DNA of 64,000 nucleotides from CAYFNK01 sp964474895 (GTDB lineage: Archaea; Nanobdellota; Nanobdellia; SCGC-AAA011-G17; PNOQ01). Position 1 is the stretch's first letter, and the number at the start of each line of letters is the position of its first letter. Location of the stretch: NCBI GenBank assembly GCA_964474895.1, contig CAYYUK010000001.1:1-64000 (forward strand), written 5' to 3'. This document shows positions 32,773-40,392 of the stretch, one piece after another. The notes under the pieces are model-generated. The model saw only the letters and a program-made list of their open reading frames with translations. It did not search any database and had not been told where the DNA came from. Both the position numbers and the translations under genes were made by a program.

Positions 32773-33471
32773 ATGGAAAATCAACAGGTAAGACAAATTG
32801 CACATAAGGTTAGAATTTTTGATTTAGTTAATAGCGAATATATTCAACAATCTGGAGAATGGGAACCAAATTATGTGTCAATCGGAGATAAAAAGATTTC
32901 TAGGGTAAACATTATCGCAAATATAATTACTAATTATAAAAGTGAAGATGGTACATATGCTACAATAACTATTGATGATGGTTCTGGAAACATTCAAGTT
33001 AAAACTTGGAAAGAAGACACCAAAATTTTTGAAAAAGTTGATATTGGAGACTTTATTCTTCTTGTTGGAAGGATAAAAGAATATAATGGTGAAAAGTATT
33101 TGGTTCCAGAAATTATCAAGAAGTTAGATAATTCGGAATGGTTATCTTTTAGGAGAAAAGAATTATCCAAGTTGTATGGTGAAACTGAAGTTCAAACTCA
33201 AAAGCCAGTAGAAAAAACAGAAGATTCTGTAGGGCAGCAGCCAATTCTTATTAGTGAAGAATCTGTTACTGATGATTCTTCTTCTGAAGGGGATAGACAA
33301 AAAATCTTAAATATCATAGAAAAACTGAGTTCTGTTGAAGGGGCCGATAAATTAGAGATTATAAAGGAGTCTAATGTTGGCGAAGATGCTGCTAATGAAA
33401 TAATTCATGGGCTCATTAGAGATGGTGAGATTTTTGAAATCAAACCAGGTAAGGTGAAGATATTAGGATGA
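32773..33471 (+). CDS. RPA-like OB-fold single-stranded DNA binding protein
   Basis: 232 residues. An OB fold spans about 35-130: R-V-N-I-I-A-N-I-I-T-N-Y, A-T-I-T-I-D-D-G-S-G-N-I-Q-V-K-T-W and G-D-F-I-L-L-V-G-R-I-K-E-Y-N-G-E-K-Y. An acidic linker leads to a C-terminal winged helix (about 170-232). That order is the RPA32/Rpa2 layout. Position directly after mcm supports a role at the replication fork. No zinc finger, so not an RPA41-type protein. Confidence 0.85.
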   Translation: MENQQVRQIAHKVRIFDLVNSEYIQQSGEWEPNYVSIGDKKISRVNIIANIITNYKSEDGTYATITIDDGSGNIQVKTWKEDTKIFEKVDIGDFILLVGRIKEYNGEKYLVPEIIKKLDNSEWLSFRRKELSKLYGETEVQTQKPVEKTEDSVGQQPILISEESVTDDSSSEGDRQKILNIIEKLSSVEGADKLEIIKESNVGEDAANEIIHGLIRDGEIFEIKPGKVKILG

Positions 33472-33878
33472 ATGATTATGAATCACTTTTGGAAAGGGCA
33501 AAATCTAAACTCCCTAAGATTGTTCAATCTAAAGAGAGGTTTGAAATTCCAAAACTAATCTCTAGAATTGAAGGTAATAAGACAATAATAACTAATTTTA
33601 TCCAAGTTTCAAACTTATTGCATAGGGAGCCCAAACAAATTCTTAAATATTTGCAAAGAGAATTAGCTACTCCTGGTAATATTGATGGTCAGAGGTTAAT
33701 ACTGGGTAGGAAGTTAGGGTCTTCTTTCATAAATGAGAAAATAGCAAAGTATACGAAAGATTTTGTTTTGTGCAAGGATTGTGGAAAACCCGACACTCAG
33801 CTAGTTAAAGAAGATAGGATCTTAATGTTAAAATGTATGGCCTGCGGAGCAAAGCATCCTATTAAGGCAAAGATATAA
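33468..33878 (+). CDS. eif2b: Translation initiation factor aIF2 beta
   Basis: 136 residues: a central alpha-beta domain (I-I-T-N-F-I-Q-V-S-N-L-L-H-R-E-P-K, L-A-T-P-G-N-I-D-G-Q-R-L) and a C-terminal zinc ribbon (C-K-D-C-G-K-P-D-T, then C-M-A-C-G-A). aIF2 beta helps deliver initiator tRNA. ATG overlaps the preceding stop by four bases; its TAA overlaps the next ATG by one. Confidence 0.95.
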   Translation: MNDYESLLERAKSKLPKIVQSKERFEIPKLISRIEGNKTIITNFIQVSNLLHREPKQILKYLQRELATPGNIDGQRLILGRKLGSSFINEKIAKYTKDFVLCKDCGKPDTQLVKEDRILMLKCMACGAKHPIKAKI

Positions 33879-34168
33879 TGTATGTAAAAAAACATGAATC
33901 AGGGGATCGGATAATATTTGCTATTTGTGATGAAGATTTGGTTGGTAAAAAGTTTTCTGAAGGTGATTTAATGCTGGACGTTTCTGAACAATTTTATAAA
34001 GGTGAGAAAAAAACTAATGCAGAAGTAAAAGAAATACTTGCTAGTGCATTTAACATAAATCTGGTTGGAAAGAAAACCATTGATTTTGCTTTAAAATTAG
34101 GTATACTGAATAAAGATAGCATAATATTCATAGATGGTGTACCGCATGCACAAATAATTGATGTTTAA
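33878..34168 (+). CDS. DUF424 family protein
   Basis: 96 residues. Motifs A-I-C-D-E-D-L-V-G-K-K-F-S-E-G, V-S-E-Q-F-Y-K-G-E, I-N-L-V-G-K-K-T and I-D-G-V-P-H-A-Q-I match DUF424, an archaeal family usually found between aIF2 beta and NMD3/aIF1A and thought to act in translation or ribosome biology. The gene order here is the same. Confidence 0.9.
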   Translation: MYVKKHESGDRIIFAICDEDLVGKKFSEGDLMLDVSEQFYKGEKKTNAEVKEILASAFNINLVGKKTIDFALKLGILNKDSIIFIDGVPHAQIIDV

Positions 34169-34169
34169 A

Positions 34170-34469
34170 ATGTTTCACAAAGCTAAAATTCAAATAAGAC
34201 CTTTTGATAAAGAAGTTATAAAATTTGTTTATACTAGTTTAAAAAAAGAAGGAATTAAAATTACTGAAGAAAAAAAGTTAAAAGAGGGTTTGGATGTTCA
34301 TACACACAACGCTACTTTTGCTGTAACTCTTTCTAGGAAATTTAAACAAAGATTTAATGGTGAGACTAAAATTACTAGATCTTTGATTGGTGAGAATAAA
34401 AATAAGGGAAAAAGAATTTACAGACTTACAGTTTTGTTGAGAAGACTGCCTGAAGAGGAACCTTTATAA
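34170..34469 (+). CDS. NMD3-like C-terminal domain protein, truncated
   Basis: 99 residues from the ATG at 34170, one base after the DUF424 stop. Start K-A-K-I-Q-I-R-P-F-D-K-E and end S-L-I-G-E-N-K-N-K-G-K-R-I-Y-R-L-T-V-L resemble the closing domain of archaeal NMD3, the ribosome export/maturation protein normally found at this spot between DUF424 and aIF1A. The N-terminal zinc-finger part of NMD3 is absent here. Either a shortened lineage form or a separate family; synteny favours NMD3. Confidence 0.55.
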   Translation: MFHKAKIQIRPFDKEVIKFVYTSLKKEGIKITEEKKLKEGLDVHTHNATFAVTLSRKFKQRFNGETKITRSLIGENKNKGKRIYRLTVLLRRLPEEEPL

Positions 34470-34492
34470 AACTAATTCTGGGTCCTTAATTT

Positions 34493-34834
34493 ATGTATAG
34501 GAAACCCAATCCAAAATATAAGCAAAAGGGTACTGGTGTAGACCAACCTATTAGAGTTAGAACTCCTAAAGGAAGGGAAGTTATTGGAATAGTTACACAG
34601 AGATTGGGTGGTTCTAGGATGAATGTTGCTTGTATGGATGGAAAAACTAGGATTTGTAGAATCCCTGGTAGATTAAAAAGAACTCTTTGGATAAGGGAGG
34701 GTGCAGTTGTTATTGTTGAACCCTGGGAATTTCAGGGTGACGAGAAGGGAGACCTCATTTGGAAATACAATGGTGCCCAAATTGAATGGTTAAAAAGAAA
34801 AGGTTTCCTAAAAGAAATCAAAGAAGAATTCTAA
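34493..34834 (+). CDS. eif1a: Translation initiation factor aIF1A
   Basis: 113 residues. OB-fold signature R-V-R-T-P-K-G-R-E-V-I-G-I-V, R-L-G-G-S-R-M-N-V-A-C-M-D-G and I-P-G-R-L-K-R-T-L-W-I-R-E-G. It binds the ribosomal A site at initiation. TATA CTTTATAAAA (34463-34472, inside the preceding gene) is centred 26 nt before the ATG. Confidence 0.96.
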   Translation: MYRKPNPKYKQKGTGVDQPIRVRTPKGREVIGIVTQRLGGSRMNVACMDGKTRICRIPGRLKRTLWIREGAVVIVEPWEFQGDEKGDLIWKYNGAQIEWLKRKGFLKEIKEEF

Positions 34835-34835
34835 G

Positions 34836-35354
34836 ATGCAAGAAGAAGTAAAAATACCAAAAGAAAGGATTGCAGTTCTTATCGGTGAAAAAGGTAATGA
34901 TAAGAGAAGAATCCAAAGAAGAACCAATACTAAAATTATAATTAGTTCTAAAGAAGGTGATGTTTTGATTGAAGGAGAAGATTCTTTGAATGTAGTCATT
35001 GCCAGAGATATTGTTAGGGCTATTGGAAGGGGCTTTAATCCTGATATTGCATTGGCTCTAAGTAATGAAGAAAATTCTTTTGAATTGCTTAATATTCAAG
35101 ATTTTGTTGGAAAAGCTAAAAATCAAAATATTAGAATTAAATCCAGACTTATTGGCACAAATGGAAAATGTAGAAGAAGTATAGAAAATTTAACTGGAAC
35201 ATCCATAGTTGTCTTTGGAAAAACTGTTGGAATAATTGGCACTATTGAAGGAGTTAGTTTAGCTAGAAGAGCTATAGAAAAATTAATCACTGGTTCTCCC
35301 CATAATAAAGTTTACAAGTGGATTGAAATACAAAAACCAAGAGAGGCTACATAA
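34836..35354 (+). CDS. pno1: KH-domain ribosome biogenesis protein (Pno1/Dim2-like)
   Basis: 172 residues with two KH units: I-A-V-L-I-G-E-K-G-N-D-K-R-R-I-Q-R-R-T (10-28) and I-K-S-R-L-I-G-T-N-G-K-C-R-R-S-I-E-N-L-T (about 105-124), then T-G-S-P-H-N-K-V-Y-K-W, the Pno1/Dim2 ending. In archaea it binds the small-subunit rRNA 3' region and aIF2 alpha. It begins one base after the aIF1A stop. Confidence 0.92.
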   Translation: MQEEVKIPKERIAVLIGEKGNDKRRIQRRTNTKIIISSKEGDVLIEGEDSLNVVIARDIVRAIGRGFNPDIALALSNEENSFELLNIQDFVGKAKNQNIRIKSRLIGTNGKCRRSIENLTGTSIVVFGKTVGIIGTIEGVSLARRAIEKLITGSPHNKVYKWIEIQKPREAT

Positions 35355-35387
35355 ATCTTTAAATATTAAAATTCTTTAAGCAAGAAA

Positions 35388-36968
35388 ATGCAAACAAAAT
35401 TAAGTGAAAGTCCAAAAGAAATAATATACGCAATTGATCAAGCTAAGAAACAAAGGGAAATCTCTATTTCTGAGTTTTTTACTAAAAATAGACATCTGCT
35501 TGGTTTTGATAATCCTTTGAAATCTCTTTCTACCACCATAAAAGAAGGTGTTGATAATGCTTTGGATGCTTGCGAAGAGTCAAGAATTTTACCAGATTTA
35601 AAAATTGAAATAAATCAAGTTTCTGAAGGCAGATTTGCAGTTATAATTGAAGATAATGGTCCTGGAATCGTAAAAGAACAAATTCCGAAAATATTTGGTA
35701 AATTGCTTTATGGTTCAAAATTTCATAAATTATCTCAAACAAGGGGGCAACAGGGAATAGGGATTAGTGCTGCTGCATTGTATGGTCAACTGACAACAGG
35801 CAAACCAATTAAGATTACGTCTAAAATTGGAAAAGGAAAACCTTCCCACTATTATGAGATCCATATTGATACATCCAAGAATGAGCCAGAGATAATAAAA
35901 GATATTGAAGTTGATTGGAATGGGGATCACGGAACTAAGATAGAACTTCAGATGGAGGGAAAGTACCAAAAAGGCAAAAGATCCGTTTCTGAATATCTTA
36001 AACACACTGCAATTTCTAATCCCCATGTTAATTTAAGTTTTAAGGAACCAGACGGAACAAAAACAGAATACCTTAGAGTAACAAATACTTTGCCTGTTGA
36101 ACCAAGAGAAATAAAACCACATCCTGATGGAATTGAGTTGGGAATTCTAATTGATATGTTAAAAAATACTAATTCTAGAACATTACAGAGTTTTTTATGC
36201 ACTGAATTTTCAAGAGTTAGTTCAAATAGTGCAAGAAGTATTTGCGAGAAAGCTAATCTTTACCCAAATGCAAGACCTGGAAGAATTGCAAAGCAAGAAG
36301 CAGATAAATTACTTGGTGCAATGAGAGAAAGTAAATTCATGGCACCACCAACTAATTGTTTGAGTCCAATTGGAGATAAATTATTAGAAGGTGGATTAAA
36401 AAAAGAGATTGATGCCGAGTTTTATACATCAGTTACAAGGCCTGCTTCTGTTTATAGGGGTAATCCATTTATGGTTGAAGCAGCAATTGCTTATGGTGGT
36501 TCTTTGAATCGTGAATCTCCTGTTGAATTAATCAGATTTGCAAATAAAGTACCTCTTCAATATCAACAGGCCGCTTGTGCAATAACAAGAAGTGTTTCTA
36601 AAACTGCATGGAAACAATATGGGTTGCACCAATCGGGATCAAATATTCCTGTTGGTCCTGCTGTGATTGTTGTTCATATTGCATCCGTTTGGGTTCCTTT
36701 TACTTCTGAAAGTAAAGAAGCTATTGCACATTATCCAGAAATAATTAAAGAAATAAAATTAGCAGTTCAGGAATGTGGAAGACAATTGAATAAGTTTGTA
36801 AGAAAACAACATAAGGTTAAAGATGAAGCTAAGAAAAAATCTTATTTAGAAAAATATGTTCCCGTTATCGGAGAAGCTTTGAAAGAAATATTAAATCTTA
36901 AGGATGCAGATGAAAAGAGATCCATAGAAAATCTTAAGATTGTATTGGAGAAGTCTAGACAAAAATGA
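35388..36968 (+). CDS. top6B: DNA topoisomerase VI subunit B
   Basis: 526 residues. GHKL ATPase motifs: V-D-N-A-L-D-A-C-E (N box), I-E-D-N-G-P-G-I (G1), G-Q-Q-G-I-G-I-S-A-A (G2) and G-D-H-G-T-K-I-E-L (G3). H2TH and transducer domains follow. It uses ATP to drive strand passage. TATA TCTTTAAATA is centred 26 nt before the ATG; top6A overlaps by four bases. Confidence 0.97.
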   Translation: MQTKLSESPKEIIYAIDQAKKQREISISEFFTKNRHLLGFDNPLKSLSTTIKEGVDNALDACEESRILPDLKIEINQVSEGRFAVIIEDNGPGIVKEQIPKIFGKLLYGSKFHKLSQTRGQQGIGISAAALYGQLTTGKPIKITSKIGKGKPSHYYEIHIDTSKNEPEIIKDIEVDWNGDHGTKIELQMEGKYQKGKRSVSEYLKHTAISNPHVNLSFKEPDGTKTEYLRVTNTLPVEPREIKPHPDGIELGILIDMLKNTNSRTLQSFLCTEFSRVSSNSARSICEKANLYPNARPGRIAKQEADKLLGAMRESKFMAPPTNCLSPIGDKLLEGGLKKEIDAEFYTSVTRPASVYRGNPFMVEAAIAYGGSLNRESPVELIRFANKVPLQYQQAACAITRSVSKTAWKQYGLHQSGSNIPVGPAVIVVHIASVWVPFTSESKEAIAHYPEIIKEIKLAVQECGRQLNKFVRKQHKVKDEAKKKSYLEKYVPVIGEALKEILNLKDADEKRSIENLKIVLEKSRQK

Positions 36969-38047
36969 AGGAAACTGTAAAACAAATAAAAGAAACTGCA
37001 ACTAAGATTTATGATAAAATAAATAAGAAAAAGAAGCCAGAGGTTTCAGTGCCTATAAGATCTTTGGGCAATGTTAGCTATGACCCAAAAGTTGGTTTCT
37101 TTGAGTTAAAGGGTGGAAGGAAAAAGAGAGCTTTAACTGTTAACACAATAAAGTCGTTTGCTCAGACACTAAAGATGATGGCCCTTTCTAAGAATGTCGT
37201 TGAAAATGATGATATTGCAACCAAGAGAGAAGCATATTACGTTTCAAAGAATTGGGGTGATGCTAGATTTAAAGAACAAACTGAGTCTGATACTGTTATG
37301 GATGATATTGAAGCAATGTTTATGGTTAACAGGGAGCAATTGGGATTTATTCCTGAAGAAAAGGGTGGAGATATAGCTGGTAATTTAATTGTTATTGATA
37401 AAGATCCTTCTACTGGAAAAGAAATTAAGATTGATTGTACTAAATTTGGTTCTGGTGCATATTCTATTCCAACTTCTGTCGAACATTTGAAATTTGAAAC
37501 TAATGCTAAGTTTATCTTGGCTATTGAAACTGCAGGTATGTTTCAAAGGTTGGTTAAACATAACTACTGGAAAAAAGCCAATTGCATTTTAATTTCCATG
37601 GGCGGTGTTCCTACTCGTGCTTGTAGAAGATTCATAAGGAGATTGAGTGATAAAAAGAATTTACCCGTTTATGTTTTTACAGATGGTGATCCCTATGGTT
37701 ATATGAGTATTTATAGAACTCTGAAAGTTGGTTCTGGAAATGCTGCACATATCAATAAATATTTTTGTGTTCCTCGTGCTACATTTTTGGGTGTAACCCC
37801 TGGTGACATTGATGATTATAAATTACCTACCCATCCATTAAAAGACGTTGACAAGAAAAAGATAAAGGATGTTTTGAAAAATGATCCTTTTGTTAGAGAA
37901 CATAAGGAATGGCAAAGGGCTTTAAATGCAATGCAGAAGATGGGTCAGAGAGTTGAGCAGCAAGCATTGGCTGCACATGGTTTAAATTATGTTATTGATA
38001 AATATTTGCCAGATAAGTTGAAAAGTGTGAAGAAATTCTTACCTTAA
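36965..38047 (+). CDS. top6A: DNA topoisomerase VI subunit A (Spo11-like)
   Basis: 360 residues. The catalytic tyrosine is probably Tyr92 in T-K-R-E-A-Y-Y, within the winged-helix CAP domain; the Toprim domain has V-F-T-D-G-D-P-Y-G-Y for magnesium. The two-subunit enzyme makes staggered double-strand breaks and relaxes or decatenates DNA. Translationally coupled to top6B by ATGA. It ends directly against the convergent small gene. Confidence 0.97.
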   Translation: MKETVKQIKETATKIYDKINKKKKPEVSVPIRSLGNVSYDPKVGFFELKGGRKKRALTVNTIKSFAQTLKMMALSKNVVENDDIATKREAYYVSKNWGDARFKEQTESDTVMDDIEAMFMVNREQLGFIPEEKGGDIAGNLIVIDKDPSTGKEIKIDCTKFGSGAYSIPTSVEHLKFETNAKFILAIETAGMFQRLVKHNYWKKANCILISMGGVPTRACRRFIRRLSDKKNLPVYVFTDGDPYGYMSIYRTLKVGSGNAAHINKYFCVPRATFLGVTPGDIDDYKLPTHPLKDVDKKKIKDVLKNDPFVREHKEWQRALNAMQKMGQRVEQQALAAHGLNYVIDKYLPDKLKSVKKFLP

Positions 38048-38269
38048 TTATTCTTCTGATGCTTTTGATTCTATATTACATGTTGCCATATTAAGAACAA
38101 AGCCGGTTAGAGTTTTACCCCTTTCTTTTTGTTCTAGTTTATTTTTTAGCCCCATATATACTTTATATCTTCCAGGGTCTGTTGCTCTTAGATGTTCTTC
38201 ATACTGGCATCCCGTCCCCATTGCCATTTCGAAACTTCTGTTGGATTCGCCTGCAGTTGGATATTCCAT
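38048..38269 (-). CDS. Small hypothetical protein
   Basis: 73 residues from the ATG at 38269, chosen because TATA GTATATAAAA (38291-38300) lies 26 nt upstream; the frame is open to 38353 but that part is basic and without signals. Sequence: S-F-E-M-A-M-G-T-G-C-Q-Y-E-E-H-L-R-A-T-D then P-G-R-Y-K-V-Y-M-G-L-K-N-K-L, ending acidic. No family is recognised. Confidence 0.5.
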   Translation of the reverse strand: MEYPTAGESNRSFEMAMGTGCQYEEHLRATDPGRYKVYMGLKNKLEQKERGKTLTGFVLNMATCNIESKASEE

Positions 38270-38374
38270 ATGGGGGGTTGGTTTTGGTTTGTATATAAAA
38301 TTTTGTCTTCTGTTTATACGTAATCTAATCTTAACCAATAGATTTTTAAACAAAATTGTTAACCAAATTTCTAT

Positions 38375-38449
38375 GCCTCGGTGGCTTAGTCTGGTTAAAG
38401 CGCATGGCTGTTAACCATGAGATCGCAAGTTCAAATCTTGCCCGGGGCG
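38375..38449 (+). tRNA. tRNA-Asn (anticodon GTT)
   Basis: Acceptor GCCTCGG pairs with CCGGGGC, anticodon loop CTGTTAA holds GTT, T arm GCAAG-TTCAAAT-CTTGC. Discriminator G, no encoded CCA, no intron. TATA-like GATTTTTAAA (38341-38350) is correctly spaced. Confidence 0.94.
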
Positions 38450-38450
38450 C

Positions 38451-38458
38451 TCTTTTTT
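38451..38458 (+). terminator. Oligo-T terminator after tRNA-Asn
   Basis: Six T at 38453-38458 directly follow the tRNA. They overlap the stop codon of the convergent gene at 38457. Confidence 0.5.
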
Positions 38459-39506
38459 AGAAACCTACATCTTCTTCAGGCGTGGTTTCTTCCTCAACTA
38501 TTTTGGTTGGTACTGAATCTCCAAGTTCTTCTATTCTTGCAATTTCTTCTTCAGAAAAATTCCTTTTTACATTTCTAGTACCCTTTCCACCATTTAATGT
38601 CTTTTCTTGTTCTAAGAACCATTGGATCCATGCATCATGATTTCTATCTTCTATTTCAACTATTGGAAATTGCATTAGTTCTACTTCTTCGTTTATTATT
38701 ACCCCTTTTGGAGAATTTACTCTCTTTATCACATAATCATTCGGATTTAGTCCAATTTGCTCTATTATTAATTCTGGATTTTCTAAAAATCCTTGGAATG
38801 CTGCGGCTCTTGCCATGGTGCAAGAAGGATATCCATACTCTCCCCTCTTAACATTGCTTTCAAATCTATACACTAAACTCTCGTTTGGTATTCCATATTC
38901 TTTTCCTTGTAAATTCAAGATTATGCTTAATGGTACTTTAACTTCTGCTATTGTTCCCCTTTCTGCTAATTCCTTAAATAACTCAGACATTGTTAAATTA
39001 AAATTCTCGGATTGCACTCCGAAAAAAATATGTCTGAAAAGATTAAACTGAGTTTTGAAATTTGGAAGTCTCTGTTGGACTTTTCTGTATTTTCTTATTT
39101 GCCCGTCAAAAAGATGACAAGCTTGTCCGAACCTCCAAGCTTTTGATTCCCAAACTAATTTATCTTTTAGATTAATTCCATCAGGTTTTGTGTGTTCATC
39201 TGCGTCTTCGCAATCTAAAAATTGTTCTAGCCCCTCAAATAAATCTAGTTGATCAGGATTTCCAAAAAAAATCCTATTTAATACAGTCCCCCCATAGAAC
39301 GCCTTGGACACTCCTTCATAAAAATCTCCCATTGTCACATGACTTGCTGGTTTTTGATTACCATAGAGATCATAAATTAGGGGTATTGTTGCAGAATATT
39401 TCTTGGGATCCATTACTCCTTGATGTTTGTTTATTATCCCTTCTAGTATTTCATTAAACTTTGGGCATTCATGTATTCCTATTTTCTTGGAATTTCCTCT
39501 AGACAT
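38457..39506 (-). CDS. Unknown protein with a PD-(D/E)XK-like nuclease motif
   Basis: 349 residues, no recognised family. Residues 60-140 look like a PD-(D/E)XK core: helix with E64 (D-F-Y-E-G-V-S-K-A-F-Y-G-G), then P108-D109-G, then V-W-E120-S-K122-A-W, then L-F-D-G-Q136-I-R-K-Y. The spacing D(10)ExK and the following Q/Y helix fit restriction-type and repair nucleases. The C-terminal half is alpha-beta with an acidic tail. The gene lies between tRNA-Asn and tRNA-Ile, a typical site for mobile or defence genes. TATA CTTTAAAAAA sits inside a palindrome. Confidence 0.6.
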   Translation of the reverse strand: MSRGNSKKIGIHECPKFNEILEGIINKHQGVMDPKKYSATIPLIYDLYGNQKPASHVTMGDFYEGVSKAFYGGTVLNRIFFGNPDQLDLFEGLEQFLDCEDADEHTKPDGINLKDKLVWESKAWRFGQACHLFDGQIRKYRKVQQRLPNFKTQFNLFRHIFFGVQSENFNLTMSELFKELAERGTIAEVKVPLSIILNLQGKEYGIPNESLVYRFESNVKRGEYGYPSCTMARAAAFQGFLENPELIIEQIGLNPNDYVIKRVNSPKGVIINEEVELMQFPIVEIEDRNHDAWIQWFLEQEKTLNGGKGTRNVKRNFSEEEIARIEELGDSVPTKIVEEETTPEEDVGF

Positions 39507-39521
39507 ATTGAAGGGAGTCTA

Positions 39522-39540
39522 ATATCTTTAAAAAAGATAT
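39522..39540. promoter_or_regulatory. Perfect inverted repeat over the promoter of the nuclease-like gene
   Basis: ATATCTTT-AAA-AAAGATAT (eight-base arms, three-base spacer) covers the TATA element of the gene starting at 39506. Such a position suits an operator for a dimeric repressor. Part of the symmetry comes from the A/T-rich TATA itself. Confidence 0.4.
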
Positions 39541-39660
39541 CTGAAGTACACTCGTTTGTCCCTTAACGCCTGCTAGAAAGGTTGTATCTCCTCTATTTAT
39601 AATTTGAAAAAGAGATTAATAGTTAATTTTATAAAAGAAAATAAGGTTTCTTCAGTTTAA

Positions 39661-39734
39661 GGCCCGGTAGCTTAGTCTGGTGGAGCACTCGACTGATAAT
39701 CGAGAGGTCGCCGGTTCAAATCCGGTCCGGGCCA
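39661..39734 (+). tRNA. tRNA-Ile (anticodon GAT)
   Basis: Acceptor GGCCCGG pairs with CCGGGCC, anticodon stem CTCGA/TCGAG encloses CTGATAA (GAT), T arm GCCGG-TTCAAAT-CCGGT. Discriminator A, no CCA, no intron. TATA-like ATTTTATAAA (39626-39636) lies upstream. The 154-base gap before it holds only the two promoters and the inverted repeat. Confidence 0.94.
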
Positions 39735-39781
39735 CTCCTTTTCACTAGTTTTATATATATTCCTAAATAGTTAATTTTACA

Positions 39782-40015
39782 ATGAAATCATATCTTTTCA
39801 TAGCAACTAGTTCCGAGGAAGAGCAAAAAGTAGTAGAAAGTATACAACAATTTCCAGAGGTATTAAAGGCAAATATAGTTTTTGGAGAATGGGATATTGT
39901 TGCTTTGTTGGAAACTGAGTCTCCAGAGAAACTTGGTAGTTTTGTTATGGAAAAAATAAGAAAATTGCCAGAAGTAAGATTAACTAGTACTATGATCTTG
40001 TGGGATTCAGATTAA
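39782..40015 (+). CDS. Stand-alone Lrp/AsnC ligand-binding (RAM) domain
   Basis: 77 residues: Y-L-F-I-A-T, Q-Q-F-P-E-V-L-K-A-N-I-V-F-G-E-W-D-I-V-A-L-L and L-P-E-V-R-L-T-S-T-M-I. That is the alpha-beta RAM domain of Lrp/AsnC regulators without the HTH. Stand-alone copies bind amino acids and can join full-length regulators. TATA TTTTATATAT (39749-39758) gives a leaderless start. It overlaps the convergent OB protein by four bases. Confidence 0.85.
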   Translation: MKSYLFIATSSEEEQKVVESIQQFPEVLKANIVFGEWDIVALLETESPEKLGSFVMEKIRKLPEVRLTSTMILWDSD

Positions 40016-40341
40016 CTGATTTTTGAACCTGGTGAAATATCTTTGTCTACAGTTAGAAGTACTACTTTGTCACCTTCTGATGCTGCAAATAACATTCCTT
40101 CACTTTTTACCCCTCTTAGTACTGCTGGTTCTAAATTAGTAAAAACTATTATTTTTTTACCTTTTAATTCTTCTTTTGTATAATTATTTTTTATACCTGC
40201 AACTATTGTTCTTTCTTCTTCACCAAGATTTATTTTTATTACATATAGTTTGTCTGCATTTGGGTGATCTTGCACATCAAGTATTTCTGCTACTCTTATG
40301 TCTAAATTTTGCCAATCTTTGAATTCAATTTTGTTTACCAT
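40012..40341 (-). CDS. metG2: Methionyl-tRNA synthetase beta-type tRNA-binding OB protein
   Basis: 109 residues of the Trbp111/EMAPII OB fold: L-D-I-R-V-A-E-I-L-D-V-Q-D-H-P-N-A-D-K-L, R-T-I-V-A-G-I, N-L-E-P-A-V-L-R-G-V-K-S-E-G-M-L. In many enzymes this domain is the C-terminus of MetRS; here it is a separate gene just downstream of metG, probably binding tRNA for it. TATA-like TTTATAGTATAAA lies upstream. The symbol is a working label. Confidence 0.92.
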   Translation of the reverse strand: MVNKIEFKDWQNLDIRVAEILDVQDHPNADKLYVIKINLGEEERTIVAGIKNNYTKEELKGKKIIVFTNLEPAVLRGVKSEGMLFAASEGDKVVLLTVDKDISPGSKIS

Positions 40342-40392
40342 TTTTGTATTAAGTTGGATGATTTATAGTATAAAAATTTGTCTTTAATAAAA

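Noticed and set aside
34158..34169. Earlier TTG/ATG starts of the NMD3-like gene, and ribosomal protein S10 as its identity
   Set aside because: The ATG at 34170 gives the TAAAATG junction. S10 motifs are absent and synteny favours NMD3.
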